Assembly (NCBI RefSeq): GCF_000016665.1 | Contig: NC_009523.1 | Span: 1,054,001 to 1,118,000, forward strand | Direction: 5' to 3' | Source of the DNA: Roseiflexus sp. RS-1 | GTDB lineage: Bacteria > Chloroflexota > Chloroflexia > Chloroflexales > Roseiflexaceae | DNA: 64,000 nt | Position numbers and translations under genes: made by a program | The notes under the pieces: model-generated | What the model was told of the DNA's origin: nothing | Seen by the model: only the letters and a program-made list of their open reading frames with translations | Databases searched by the model: none | Shown here: piece after piece, positions 55,886-63,622 of the stretch | Layout of the letters: each line of letters begins with the position of its first letter | How positions within the stretch are numbered: position 1 is the first letter of the stretch

Positions 55886-55923
55886 CGCATTCCTCCTCGG
55901 TTGTCAATAGATAAGGATATGCT

Positions 55924-56814
55924 ATGGACCCCGCCAGTTTTGTTCAACTTTCAGCCCCTGTCACGGTTTTGCGGGCACCTACCCCCGATCATTATCGTGA
56001 CGATTATCCTTCGAAGGAATACTGGTTGCCGCTGGCGCAGAGTGTCCGTCTCGGTCGGCTGGGAGTCGAGGCGCTGAGCCGTCAGGGGCGCGACTGGCGG
56101 ACATTTCCCAAAGGCGATCCTACTGCGCCGCACTTCTTCCAGGAAACGGGGCATGCAATTGCGCCGGAGTTCTGGGGATACTGGTCGAGCCACGGACTGG
56201 AGATGGATGGCAGACCCGGATTTTCCCGCGCTGAGAGCCTGGCGCTGTTCGGGTATCCAATCTCTGAAGCGCAGGTCGAGCATGGTCGTCTCACCCAGTG
56301 GTTCGAGCGGGCGCGGTTCGAGTATTTCCCGGAATTTGCCGGAACGCCGTATGTGGTTCAGCTGGGGCTTCTGGGCAGGGAACTGGCAGAAGAACGGAGC
56401 GGGGAAGAACCGTTCCTGCCGACGGAGGCGCTCAGCATTGCCAGCGCCGCCAGGCAACGCATGCTGCTGGCATCGGGTCAGGCGCTCCAGCGTCCGCTGA
56501 AATCACGCCCGGAATTGCAGGCGGCGGCTGATCAGGTTGCCGCAGAATGGAGTGACGCATTCTTCAACGGGGGCAATGCCAGGAAGAGCATGGAGCGCAT
56601 AGGCGCGACATATGCCAGTATGGGGAATTCTCTTGCACCGTCGATGTGGGGTATTCATCCCCATGACCCGATTGGGGGAATAAGGAATAGGATGCGGTCA
56701 AATTTCTGGGGTGACGATCGTCGTCTCATCGCGCTGACCATCGGCGTGTATGGTCCTGTCTGGCACCTTGATACGCCGGTCGTGCCCATGGTTTTTATCC
56801 CGGAATGGGAGTAA
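55924..56814 (+). pseudogene. 5'-truncated copy of the secreted FGYPIS-repeat protein
   Basis: From 55984 on it is collinear with 49813-50643 without gaps (constant offset of 6171) and very similar, including HYRDDYPSKEYWLPLAQSVRLGRLG and the C-terminus VVPMVFIPEWE. It lacks the signal peptide and the first FGYPIS module. The new first 20 residues (MDPASFVQLSAPVTVLRAPT) come from the sequence next to the IS1-like transposase. It would be a cytoplasmic fragment and is probably non-functional. The frame is otherwise intact, so the truncation looks recent. Confidence 0.8.
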
Positions 56815-56819
56815 CCCAG

Positions 56820-57310
56820 ACGTCTGAAGTATCGTCGTTTAGACGACGGATGAAACACAATGCAATGCCGCTATCGCTCCTGCGCCGAAGCGGAGCGGGG
56901 TCGGGGCGCGGCATCGCCGCACCCCGACGGGCAATAACGGCGCGTGCGGCGTCTCGTCGTTGCGCCTTGCCTGGATCGATGTGCACGAGATCGTCAACGC
57001 GCTGCGCTCCAAACATCGCACCGGCTGCCAATGGCGCCTGCTTCCGGCGGATGTTCCGCCAATGAGTTCGGTTCGCTCCTCTTTCGACACATGGAGTCGT
57101 GATGGAACCTTCGTCAACATCAATGATACGCTGCGTCAACCGGCGCGACACGCGCTGGATTGCAACCTGGCACCGTCTATCAGCGTCCTGGACTCCCAAT
57201 CAACCACAACGACCGAAGCAGGAGGAGAACGCGGCGACGATGGGGGAAAAAAAGGTCAACGGGCGCAAACGGCAATTCTGGGTTGATACGAATGGGGCAG
57301 GCGCCCATTA
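56820..57310 (+). pseudogene. IS5-like transposase remnant, copy 3
   Basis: Pieces in two frames: IVNALRSKHRTGCQWRLLPADVPPMSSVRSSFDTWSRDGTFVNINDTLRQ, then SISVLDSQSTTTTEAGGERGDDGGKK and a frame-shifted VNGRKRQFWVDTNGA. It follows the truncated secreted-protein copy just as copies 1-2 follow the full copy. The DDE end is lost where the DUF5615 fragment begins. Confidence 0.8.
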
Positions 57311-57344
57311 CCACATGCGAGCAAAACGAACCTGCCTTTCTGTT

Positions 57345-57473
57345 ACAACCACAAATTGGTCTGTTAATTTCCATGCCGCGTGCTTCCTCGTACACGGAGA
57401 AAACTTCATGCTTCTGCGCGCGCGACCACTGTGCTACCGCTGGACCCGTGCATTCATCTACCAGGAAACGCAT
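57345..57473 (-). pseudogene. DUF5615 PIN-like toxin, 3' part lost
   Basis: The first about 35 residues (MRFLVDECTGPAVAQWSR...HEVFSVYEEARGME) match the start of DUF5615 PIN-like toxins, with the first acidic cluster DE. Downstream the frame runs into antisense IS5-like sequence (to about 57180), so the nuclease core is gone. The start directly follows the DUF433 antitoxin stop, the normal module order. The coordinate of the break (about 57345) is approximate. Confidence 0.75.
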
Positions 57474-57719
57474 TTATGTTGGTTCCAACAACGGTACAAA
57501 TGTGGTGTTTGCAAGAGACTTTGTGGCAAACAATAAACACGCTTGAATATCTTCGGGGGCTAGCCCTTGATATTCTTCAAGAATCTCTGCGGCTGTCGCC
57601 CCATGAGCCAGCAGATTAAGCACATATTCTACGGTCAAGCGTGTTCCCTTGATGACTGGCTTGCCAACCATAACTTTGGGATTGAGGGTAATACGCTCAA
57701 GAAGTTGTTGTTCCGTCAT
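57474..57719 (-). CDS. DUF433 antitoxin
   Basis: The protein is 81 residues from ATG 57719. RITLNPKVMVGKPVIKGTRLTVEYVLNLLAHGATAAEILEEYQGLAPEDIQACLLFA is the full DUF433 domain, a helix-turn-helix antitoxin that normally neutralises a DUF5615 toxin. Its partner toxin is truncated. It is the last cassette of the attC-marked array and follows site A. RBS-like GGAGG is in GTGGAAGAATG-type sequence upstream. Confidence 0.88.
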   Translation of the reverse strand: MTEQQLLERITLNPKVMVGKPVIKGTRLTVEYVLNLLAHGATAAEILEEYQGLAPEDIQACLLFATKSLANTTFVPLLEPT

Positions 57720-57773
57720 TCTTCCACCTCCTGCTTGTACCATACTACGAAATCCTGCGCTATCAATGTGCCT

Positions 57774-57851
57774 GCCTGACGGCCCGCAGTTGAGTTGCAA
57801 GTGGAGCAGGCGCAGCGAGCGGAGCGGGTCGGCTGGAAGCGCGTGTTGGGC
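57774..57851 (-). repeat. attC-like site A
   Basis: On the minus strand it starts GCCCAAC (57845-57851) with CGCGCTTCCAGCCGACC and ends GTCAGGC (57774-57780). The left arm is a good attC arm. The right arm is diverged and pairs poorly, so this site may be degenerate. Confidence 0.55.
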
Positions 57852-57875
57852 GGCATGGCAAAGATTTGCTGATGC

Positions 57876-58140
57876 TTACGTGAGGAGCCGTTCATACTCG
57901 TCATGCGTGCCAATCCAAAACCATGTTACCGTATCACCTTTCAGTAAATCCAAGCGCTCTGTATCCCAAACCAATGCGCACTGAGTAAACAGGCTGGCTC
58001 TCTTTCACGCGTTTGAAGAAAAGGCTTGGATGGGCTGAATCCTCTCGCCACAACTTGTAGGCTTGCCGCGCCCGCTGGCGAATTTCTGGTGGTAAAGCCC
58101 AGTAATGTTGCCAGAATGATCGGGTAGTTTGTGATTTCAT
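57876..58140 (-). pseudogene. RelE/HigB-like toxin with a frameshift
   Basis: The frame from ATG 58140 encodes TTRSFWQHYWALPPEIRQRARQAYKLWRED...YSVRIGLGYRALG, then stops. A second frame continues LLKGDTVTWFWIGTHDEYERLL to TAA 57876, matching the usual end of RelE-superfamily toxins. One base too many near 57945-57953 explains the break. The toxin is probably dead, but a sequencing error or slippage cannot be ruled out. It is coupled to its antitoxin by ATGA. Confidence 0.8.
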
Positions 58141-58442
58141 GGATGTTCGATGAATGCACCGTGTTCATCGAACATCGGCAATACTTTACCTTCACCGATC
58201 TCGGCTTCGACCGCCGCCACCAGTGCCGCCAACTTATCATCGTCGGTTGCTGCAAATTGCGTCTCCCATATCGCTTCATCCGTCACAATTTCCTCAAAGG
58301 TTTCTTCGGTAGGCAACGGATGTGTCTTGAGAAAGAGCGCGAACTGATAAAGTTGCACCGTGCGCGCCAGCGGCATGGTAGCAGCGATGTCCGCAATGGC
58401 CTTTATCAAATAGGCCTGGGTCTGTCGTATCTTTGTTTCCAT
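58137..58442 (-). CDS. Antitoxin of the RelE-like module
   Basis: The protein is 101 residues from ATG 58442. Helical N-terminus (TQAYLIKAIADIAATMPLARTVQLYQFALFLKTHP) followed by an acidic C-terminus with TFEEIVTDEAIWETQFAATDDDKLAALVAAVEAEIGEGK. It is not matched to a named antitoxin family. The ATGA overlap with the RelE-like toxin and the acidic tail support the role. It lies between attC-like sites A and B. Confidence 0.75.
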   Translation of the reverse strand: METKIRQTQAYLIKAIADIAATMPLARTVQLYQFALFLKTHPLPTEETFEEIVTDEAIWETQFAATDDDKLAALVAAVEAEIGEGKVLPMFDEHGAFIEHP

Positions 58443-58509
58443 ATTTCTGCTCCACCTCAATTTTTAGCATAACTACTCTCTGCTGGACCAACGCGTTTCC
58501 ATAAATGCC

Positions 58510-58585
58510 GCCCAACGGCCTGTGCTTCACCTGCGCCGCGAAGCGCAGTGGAGCGGAGCGGCGTCAGGTGCAAGCGCGGTTGGGC
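58510..58585 (-). repeat. attC-like site B
   Basis: On the minus strand GCCCAAC (58579-58585), then arms CACCTG-A-CGCCGC and GCGGCG-CAGGTG, then GTTGGGC (58510-58516). The arms pair fully except for one unpaired A and one unpaired G in the left arm. Unpaired bases of this kind mark integron attC sites and set their strand. Confidence 0.82.
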
Positions 58586-58591
58586 GGGTCT

Positions 58592-58922
<331 letters not shown>

Positions 58923-58942
<20 letters not shown>

Positions 58943-59234
58943 ATTCAACCTCCCGCAGGATATGCGGACCAATGTAAGGACTCAGAGCCTCAGGTGTAAC
59001 AAGTTCGACTCGCCGGGCAAACAACTCCTCCAGAAACACGGCAAGTTGTATAAAGTTGTCGAACGTCTTGCGACCCGATTCGAATTCCACCAGGACATCT
59101 ATGTCGCTATTGCTATCCTGTTGCCGACGGACAAAAGAACCAAACAGGCCCAGCCTTCTGACGCCTAAGTTCCTGATTTGGCTCTGATGTTCCTGGATAA
59201 GGGATAGGATTTGCTCTTTCGTCTGTACACCCAT
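58923..59234 (-). CDS. mntA: MntA-like nucleotidyltransferase antitoxin
   Basis: The protein is 103 residues. The minimal nucleotidyltransferase motif is LGLFGSFVRRQQDSNSDIDVLVEF near 30-52 (GSF-x10-DxD), and the C-terminus FARRVELVTPEAL fits the family. It modifies HepT by AMP transfer. Here the antitoxin comes first in the operon. Both genes sit in one cassette between attC-like sites B and C. Confidence 0.92.
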
Positions 59235-59291
59235 TACAGATGCCTTTCTCGAAGCCAGGCACTACGGAATTAGTACTCGCTACCGCTATCC

Positions 59292-59368
59292 GCCTAACGG
59301 TATGCGCTTCAGCCGCCGCAAGCGAGCGCAGCGAGGCGAAGCCTGTCGGGTGCATGCGCTGGTTGAGC
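59292..59368 (-). repeat. attC-like site C
   Basis: On the minus strand GCTCAAC (59362-59368) and GTTAGGC (59292-59298) match RYYYAAC and GTTRRRY. The inner arms (GCGCATGCACCCGAC and GGCGGCTGAAGCGCA) pair in part. Size is 77 bases, within the attC range. Confidence 0.72.
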
Positions 59369-59417
59369 GCACATCTTGCTGGTTACCCAGGACGATTAAT
59401 GCGCACCAGTCGTCCAG

Positions 59418-59706
59418 CTATTTGAGTTGAGCCATCAGCGCGGCGTGAACACGTTGTGCCAAAGCCGTAAAATCTGGATCATAAGGTACAGACAATGATA
59501 CCTGCATGATCCGCATACGTTTGATGCAAACGAACGAAATGCTTACGATTGAGCGTTATCAGGATGCGCGCTTCTGCTCCAGCAAACGCCAGCACATCTT
59601 CATCGGGGACTGCCTGCCCCGCCCGACCGCTTTCATAGCTGGTTAGCACGTCATGTCCCGACCGTCGCAATTCCTCAACAGCCGGAAGAGGAAAATGCTC
59701 ATTCAT
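59418..59706 (-). pseudogene. DUF5615 PIN-like toxin with a frameshift
   Basis: The frame from ATG 59706 reads NEHFPLPAVEELRRSGHDVLTSYESGRAGQAVPDEDVLAFAGAEARILITLNRKHFVRLH...IIVCT, then stops at 59479. The normal continuation YDPDFTALAQRVHAAL lies in the next frame and ends at 59418. A one-base change near 59482-59490 would restore it. The catalytic Asp cluster EDVLAFA and the conserved LTLNRKHF are intact, so loss is limited to the C-terminus. Confidence 0.78.
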
Positions 59707-59830
59707 TCGGTATGCTCTCGACTCCAGGAAAAGCATCACCCAGATCACGCACGATCCATTGCAACACTTGCGCTTTTTCTGCGCGTGTAGTTTTGGCAAG
59801 AAGTTGTTCGATCTCTTGAAGGATTTTCAT
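59699..59830 (-). CDS. Small antitoxin of the DUF5615 module
   Basis: The protein is 43 residues from ATG 59830, behind GGAGG. The sequence MKILQEIEQLLAKTTRAEKAQVLQWIVRDLGDAFPGVESIPNE is of a short helical antitoxin type commonly paired with these toxins in Chloroflexota (recognised by memory, not by search). Overlaps the toxin start by 8 bases. Confidence 0.75.
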   Translation of the reverse strand: MKILQEIEQLLAKTTRAEKAQVLQWIVRDLGDAFPGVESIPNE

Positions 59831-59881
59831 AAAGCTTTCCTCCATCTCTCGCTCCCGTACACATAGTATACCTGAAAGTGC

Positions 59882-59939
59882 GCCCAACGGCCTGCGCTTC
59901 AGCCGCCGCGAAGCGGTCGGCTGGAAGCGCATGTTGGGC
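59882..59939 (-). repeat. attC-like site D
   Basis: On the minus strand GCCCAAC (59933-59939), arms GCGCTTCCAGCCG-A-CCGC and GCGGCGGCTGAAGCGC, then GTTGGGC (59882-59888). The arms pair almost fully, with an unpaired A in GCCGACCGC and an unpaired C in CTTCCAG. The core GCCGA...TTC...CGGC is very like classical integron attC sites. The shortest (58 bases) and best of the four. Confidence 0.85.
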
Positions 59940-59989
59940 GGCGCGTTCAGTGAAAGCGGAACGGTGCGGGTCTGGCCTTTGTTTTCCTA

Positions 59990-60832
59990 TCACTTTTCTG
60001 CTGCTTCTCTTGTTAAGAATAAGTCTGCGGATACCGCAGAAGCATCAAGCAGTTCCCATTTCACAAGACGAGAGATAGCGTGGATAACGGATTTGTCTCC
60101 ATCGATCACGATGCGTCGCCATTCAACAGTCCTACCGAGAGCTACATCGAATTTCAGCGTTTCGACTATCGGGAAGTTGGGGTAGATGTCGCTAGCAGAT
60201 AACGTCCCGCGCCTTTCGAATACATGAACGTCACCCCACAGCTCGTCGCTCTCGATACCCCTATATTCATAACCCCCAATTGTAGCCGGGGAATTGATAT
60301 TGTTGAGAAATTTGTGACTTAAGTGAGTGGTATTATTGAGCCACTCGTCGTAAGTTAACGTGGTGGTGAGGGCTTGCTGAGTACATTCCACTTTCTCCTC
60401 ATAGCGTTGACACTCTTCCACTACCCCACCAGAACCTGTTCCAACTCGGCTCACTTCGACGCCCTCTTTAGGTTCGGTTTCGCGTGTGCGGTAGTAACGC
60501 TCGTATCTGAACCGATTGGGGTCATTCACATCAACCCAGTACCTGTCAATGCTGTCGATCGTCAGGTACGGACTTGGATATGGCGGAATGCCCTCAAGTT
60601 GAAAGTATTCATATTCATAATAAAGAAACTGCCCTGCCATTTTGCCTCCTTCATCTGAAGTAATTTGTGATGATGAGTCGCTAACAGTCGGCGTCAATTC
60701 AGCAATGCCGCTTGCTCTCTGTATCAATGGCGGAGAGCTGGTGGCATTAGGAGATAAAATCGTTGCTGGCGGGGTTATGGTGCACCCAACTAGTAGAAGG
60801 ACATAGAGGGCTGTGTAAAGATTCCATCGCAT
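59990..60832 (-). CDS. Lipoprotein of unknown function
   Basis: The protein is 280 residues. The signal MRWNLYTALYVLLLVGC has lipidation Cys 17, followed by a Ser/Thr/Pro linker. The mature domain is beta-rich (YYEYEYFQLEGIPPYPSPYLTIDSIDRYWVDVNDPNRFRYERYY, then VFERRGTLSASDIYPNFPIVETLKF). Not recognised. Codon use is more AT-rich than the core genome. It lies inside the cassette array, upstream (in gene order) of attC-like site D. Confidence 0.7.
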   Translation of the reverse strand: MRWNLYTALYVLLLVGCTITPPATILSPNATSSPPLIQRASGIAELTPTVSDSSSQITSDEGGKMAGQFLYYEYEYFQLEGIPPYPSPYLTIDSIDRYWVDVNDPNRFRYERYYRTRETEPKEGVEVSRVGTGSGGVVEECQRYEEKVECTQQALTTTLTYDEWLNNTTHLSHKFLNNINSPATIGGYEYRGIESDELWGDVHVFERRGTLSASDIYPNFPIVETLKFDVALGRTVEWRRIVIDGDKSVIHAISRLVKWELLDASAVSADLFLTREAAEK

Positions 60833-60896
60833 TTGTCAGAACCTCCTATTTCAGCACGGACATCCACACTCACAGATGCCCATATTGCAGCAACAC

Positions 60897-61208
60897 TCAG
60901 ATGCAAAAACAACACTCGTTCTGAACCCATGTGCTATCTGAGCAAGTCCCGCACTCGCATTGGCAAGAGTCGGGTTGGATCTTGTGCCAACCTCCCCTTT
61001 GACCCGTACAAATGTTGTAGCATCGCCGCCAGTAATGATGCTTATGAGTGTAGTTTGGCGGGTTCGATGTGCAGCAGTTGGTAGGTGGATCATAATGTCG
61101 TTGATATTCGCATCGGCAACAGGCAAGAGCGCTGGCGCTTTTGGTAGATTGCAATAGAACCCCTGCAATGATGGCTACGATTATCTTGATGGCATCACGC
61201 CTGCTCAG
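60897..61208 (-). CDS. Small Cys-rich secreted protein with Tat-like signal
   Basis: The frame gives about 103 residues with 14 Cys. The first residues SRRDAIKIIVAIIAGVLLQSTKSASA fit a twin-arginine signal, then CCRCEYQRHYD...NCCTSN...RRCYNIC...CQCECGTC...NECCFC. No ATG or GTG is available; CTG 61208, overlapping the MauE-like stop TGA, is the likeliest start, with TTG 61154 as the alternative. Cys content and Tat export next to a MauE-like gene recall the light chain of methylamine dehydrogenase, but homology is not established here. It may be a disulfide-rich peptide. Confidence 0.55.
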   Translation of the reverse strand: MSRRDAIKIIVAIIAGVLLQSTKSASALACCRCEYQRHYDPPTNCCTSNPPNYTHKHHYWRRCYNICTGQRGGWHKIQPDSCQCECGTCSDSTWVQNECCFCI

Positions 61209-61744
61209 AAATTGGCGACCTCATCAGTGTTGATAGCATTTGTTTTGGAGGAGATGAGTAACGTCCATAATGTGAGGCAGCAACCCAAAAGAGCAAACAA
61301 GAAGCTGCCAATGGTTACCCACGATAAAGGATCAAGGTAACTTAGATGCAAAAGTATCGATGCCGAAAAAAGCAATCCTGCGCGACCAATAGTTAGCCCA
61401 GTGATCCTTTCTTGGCTAGATGCTCCAAAGCAACCACATGGAGTATCTTTGTCTTGGAGAAAAGCAATAGTTAGCACAATTACGAACATCGCAAAAAGTG
61501 TAGCCGACGCGAGGGTGGCATAAGCCGCGCTGAAAGGGAAAAGCAATGCTATCGCAATGGTTATCTCCACCACTGGCAATGAAACCTTGATGAGAGGCGC
61601 AATCTCTTTTGGCAGAAAAGCGAACTTCCTGATAATCTGTTCAGTATAAACAAGGTCAGATATCTTAGCCACGCCAGCCATGAAGAGTATTACGGAAAGC
61701 ATAACAGAAGTTCCAATGTTTATATATGCCATCATGTTTTCCAA
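61205..61744 (-). CDS. MauE/DoxX-like membrane protein
   Basis: The protein is 179 residues from TTG 61744 behind GGAGAAG. Four to five membrane helices, with MAGVAKISDLVYTEQIIRKFAFLP at the start and CGCFGASSQERIT in the middle, in the pattern of MauE (methylamine-utilisation) and DoxX-like proteins. The Cys pair in PCGCFG fits a thiol-redox role; MauE is needed to make the disulfide-rich amine dehydrogenase small subunit. The next gene encodes a Cys-rich exported protein, consistent with such a partner. Confidence 0.8.
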   Translation of the reverse strand: MENMMAYINIGTSVMLSVILFMAGVAKISDLVYTEQIIRKFAFLPKEIAPLIKVSLPVVEITIAIALLFPFSAAYATLASATLFAMFVIVLTIAFLQDKDTPCGCFGASSQERITGLTIGRAGLLFSASILLHLSYLDPLSWVTIGSFLFALLGCCLTLWTLLISSKTNAINTDEVANF

Positions 61745-62199
61745 AATCGATCTTCTCCTTCCTGTGAAAGATCGTTAAGTTGCCTCTGGCAAGCCTACTG
61801 CGACCGTGCCGCCCAACTTGTGCTTATCTCGACTCTCTGTTTTATCTTGCAAGACTCTCTATCTTATGCCATGCTGCAGCCACCGTTGACCGTAGACTCA
61901 CCCCGTTCGACGCTATTATACAATGAACCCCCTGTCAAATGAGGCACAATCAGGGTGCAGGCATGAGTTGACAGAGACGTGAGCGCTCCGCCCGGAACAG
62001 GTACGATTTGGGTATCACAACAAGCCGTACCAGGAAGGCGGGCTGGCGTCCCCCTTTTGTCCGTGTGGGAGAAAGGGGTACGGGTGATGAGGGGCGACAG
62101 CGCGCCGAATGCAGAAAGTCGCTAATCTCTCTCAAGAAATCTACGCTTGAGAGGGGGTTCGGAGGGGCGCATCGCAGCGAGCAGCAAGATGGCGAAGAG
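61745..62199. other. Intergenic region with attC half-site
   Basis: GCCCAAC at 61811-61817 (GTTGGGC on minus) starts what may be an attC remnant. The rest has no gene. The stretch 61950-62130 contains only frames typical of junk (SSPVPLSPTRTKGG). Confidence 0.5.
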
Positions 62200-62283
62200 A
62201 CCAGAGTCGAAGCGATACGGGCAGGGTGCGTCGAGCGATGCCGTCCATCCCCGGACGTTCCCCGCCATATCGAGACATCCCCA
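62200..62283 (-). pseudogene. Fragment of FGE-sulfatase gene
   Basis: WGCLDMAGNVRGWTASLDAPCPYRFD matches the equivalent piece of the 62809 gene with few changes. It lies isolated beside the vapC module and has no further domain around it. Confidence 0.7.
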
Positions 62284-62324
62284 GCAGGCGCAGGAGGAAT
62301 TGGAGCAAGTCGAAGCGGCAGCTC

Positions 62325-62615
62325 TCACCAGATTACCGGTACCAGGCCAGCGCGTATGATGTCCTGATCACAGGTGAGCACACTGTCCACCGGGGTGACG
62401 TGGGTCAGCGCTGCACCGACAATCAGGGCATCGTGAATATCGAGTTCCATCGGCATAGCCCTGATGATTTCCAGGTCAATGGTCCGGATTACACATCGTC
62501 CATCAGCCTCGATCACGGTGAGAACACGCTCACGTGTTGCGTCCTGTGCACCGAGCCGGCGATCATTCGTCAGGCGCCAGACCAGTGCATGCGTGTCGAG
62601 AACATACGTTTTCAC
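62325..62615 (-). CDS. vapC: VapC PIN-domain toxin with an internal gap
   Basis: The protein is 96 residues, against about 130 usual. The first Asp (YVLDTHALVWRL), IHDALIVGAALTH and LTCDQDII are present, so three of four acidic positions are in place. A segment of about 30 residues between LGAQ and ATRERVLTVIEADGR is missing, including the usual Glu-containing helix region. It is probably inactive or altered. Its start overlaps the stop of the antitoxin as ATGA. Confidence 0.78.
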   Translation of the reverse strand: MKTYVLDTHALVWRLTNDRRLGAQDATRERVLTVIEADGRCVIRTIDLEIIRAMPMELDIHDALIVGAALTHVTPVDSVLTCDQDIIRAGLVPVIW

Positions 62616-62812
62616 GGCACGTCCTCAGAAATCCGGTACCTGCCTGCCTGGATCTCCTCAAGGCTGATGTCGAGATCGCCCCACATGCCTTTCAAATCCT
62701 TCAACGTGAGGGCGCGGTCCTCAGGCGCAGCAGGCTCTGGCGCCAGAAACGTCACCAGGATCCTGGAGCGATTCCGCACAGGCGGTTTCTCCAACAGCCT
62801 GATCTGGATCAC
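62612..62812 (-). CDS. Antitoxin of the VapC module
   Basis: The protein is 66 residues from GTG 62812, which overlaps the FGE-sulfatase stop as GTGA. Sequence RNRSRILVTFLAPEPAAPEDRALTLKDLKGMWGDLDISLEEIQAGRYRISEDVP has the acidic, helical C-terminus of PIN-linked antitoxins. Family not certain. Confidence 0.65.
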   Translation of the reverse strand: MIQIRLLEKPPVRNRSRILVTFLAPEPAAPEDRALTLKDLKGMWGDLDISLEEIQAGRYRISEDVP

Positions 62813-63564
62813 GACGTCGTACTGAACGCCAGGCGAAATCCGAGGAATTCGTTGCGCACGGTTGGCGCGAGGCGGAAACGGCAGGCGCAGCGCGCGAAGC
62901 CGCGTGGGTTGGCGAACGATCCGCCGCGCAGGATGCGTCGTCCGGGGGCGTTCGGATCTTCGCGCCCATCGTCGAAGCGATACGGGTAGGGTGCGTCGAG
63001 CGATGCCGTCCATTCCCAGACGTTCCCTGCCATGTCCAGGCATCCCCAGGGGCTTATGCCAGACGGATAGGCGCCAACCGGCGTGACGACGCCCGGACCA
63101 CCGTCGCGGGTGTTGGCGCGGGTTGGATCCCATTCATCGCCCCACGGAAAGCGCCGCCCATCGCTGCCGCGTGCGGCATACTCCCACTCGGCTTCGGTTG
63201 GCAGGCGGTAGGGTGTTGCCATCAGGTTGCTGAGCCAGCGGCAGAAATGTTGCGCGTCTTCCCAACTCACATCGGTCACCGGGCAGTCGCGCAGGTGGTC
63301 GGGGGGTGTTGCGCCGCGCCAGATGAGTGGCGGACAGGCGCCTGCGTCGGCGACGTAGATGGCGTAGAGTGCGTTGGTGACCGGCGTACCCGCAATGGCG
63401 AACGGCGGGAGGCGGAGGCGATGCTGCGGCGACTCTTCGCGGTACGACTCGCGAGTTCCGCCATAGGTTTTCGCCAGTGCGCCGAGTTCGCGCTCCGGCG
63501 TTCCCATCAGGAATGGCTGCGATGGCGGGAAGACAAAATCGGGCAAGAGATCGGAGAGTTTCAT
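62809..63564 (-). CDS. FGE-sulfatase (SUMF1/EgtB-like) domain protein
   Basis: The protein is 251 residues. FGE-fold signatures: PFLMGTPERE at the start, AGTPVTNALYAIYVADAG, YRLPTEAEWEYAARGSDGRRFPWGDEWDP, MAGNVWEWTASLDAPYPYRFDDGREDP and ILRGGSFANPRGFARCACRFRLAPTVRNEFLGFRLA. Formylglycine-generating enzymes need two Cys near the end; here only the later one lies in CACRF, and the normal first one is replaced, so a different role (as in many FGE-like proteins) is likely. It overlaps the antitoxin by 4 bases. Confidence 0.9.
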   Translation of the reverse strand: MKLSDLLPDFVFPPSQPFLMGTPERELGALAKTYGGTRESYREESPQHRLRLPPFAIAGTPVTNALYAIYVADAGACPPLIWRGATPPDHLRDCPVTDVSWEDAQHFCRWLSNLMATPYRLPTEAEWEYAARGSDGRRFPWGDEWDPTRANTRDGGPGVVTPVGAYPSGISPWGCLDMAGNVWEWTASLDAPYPYRFDDGREDPNAPGRRILRGGSFANPRGFARCACRFRLAPTVRNEFLGFRLAFSTTS

Positions 63565-63622
63565 AGGCGGCGATGGTGAGCGCCTGGGATGCCATAGTGC
63601 ACAGGGCGCAACGGCAGATCGA

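Noticed and set aside
61950-62135. Small ORF with SSPVPLSPTRTKGG
   Set aside because: Proline/arginine-rich intergenic noise, no start signal.
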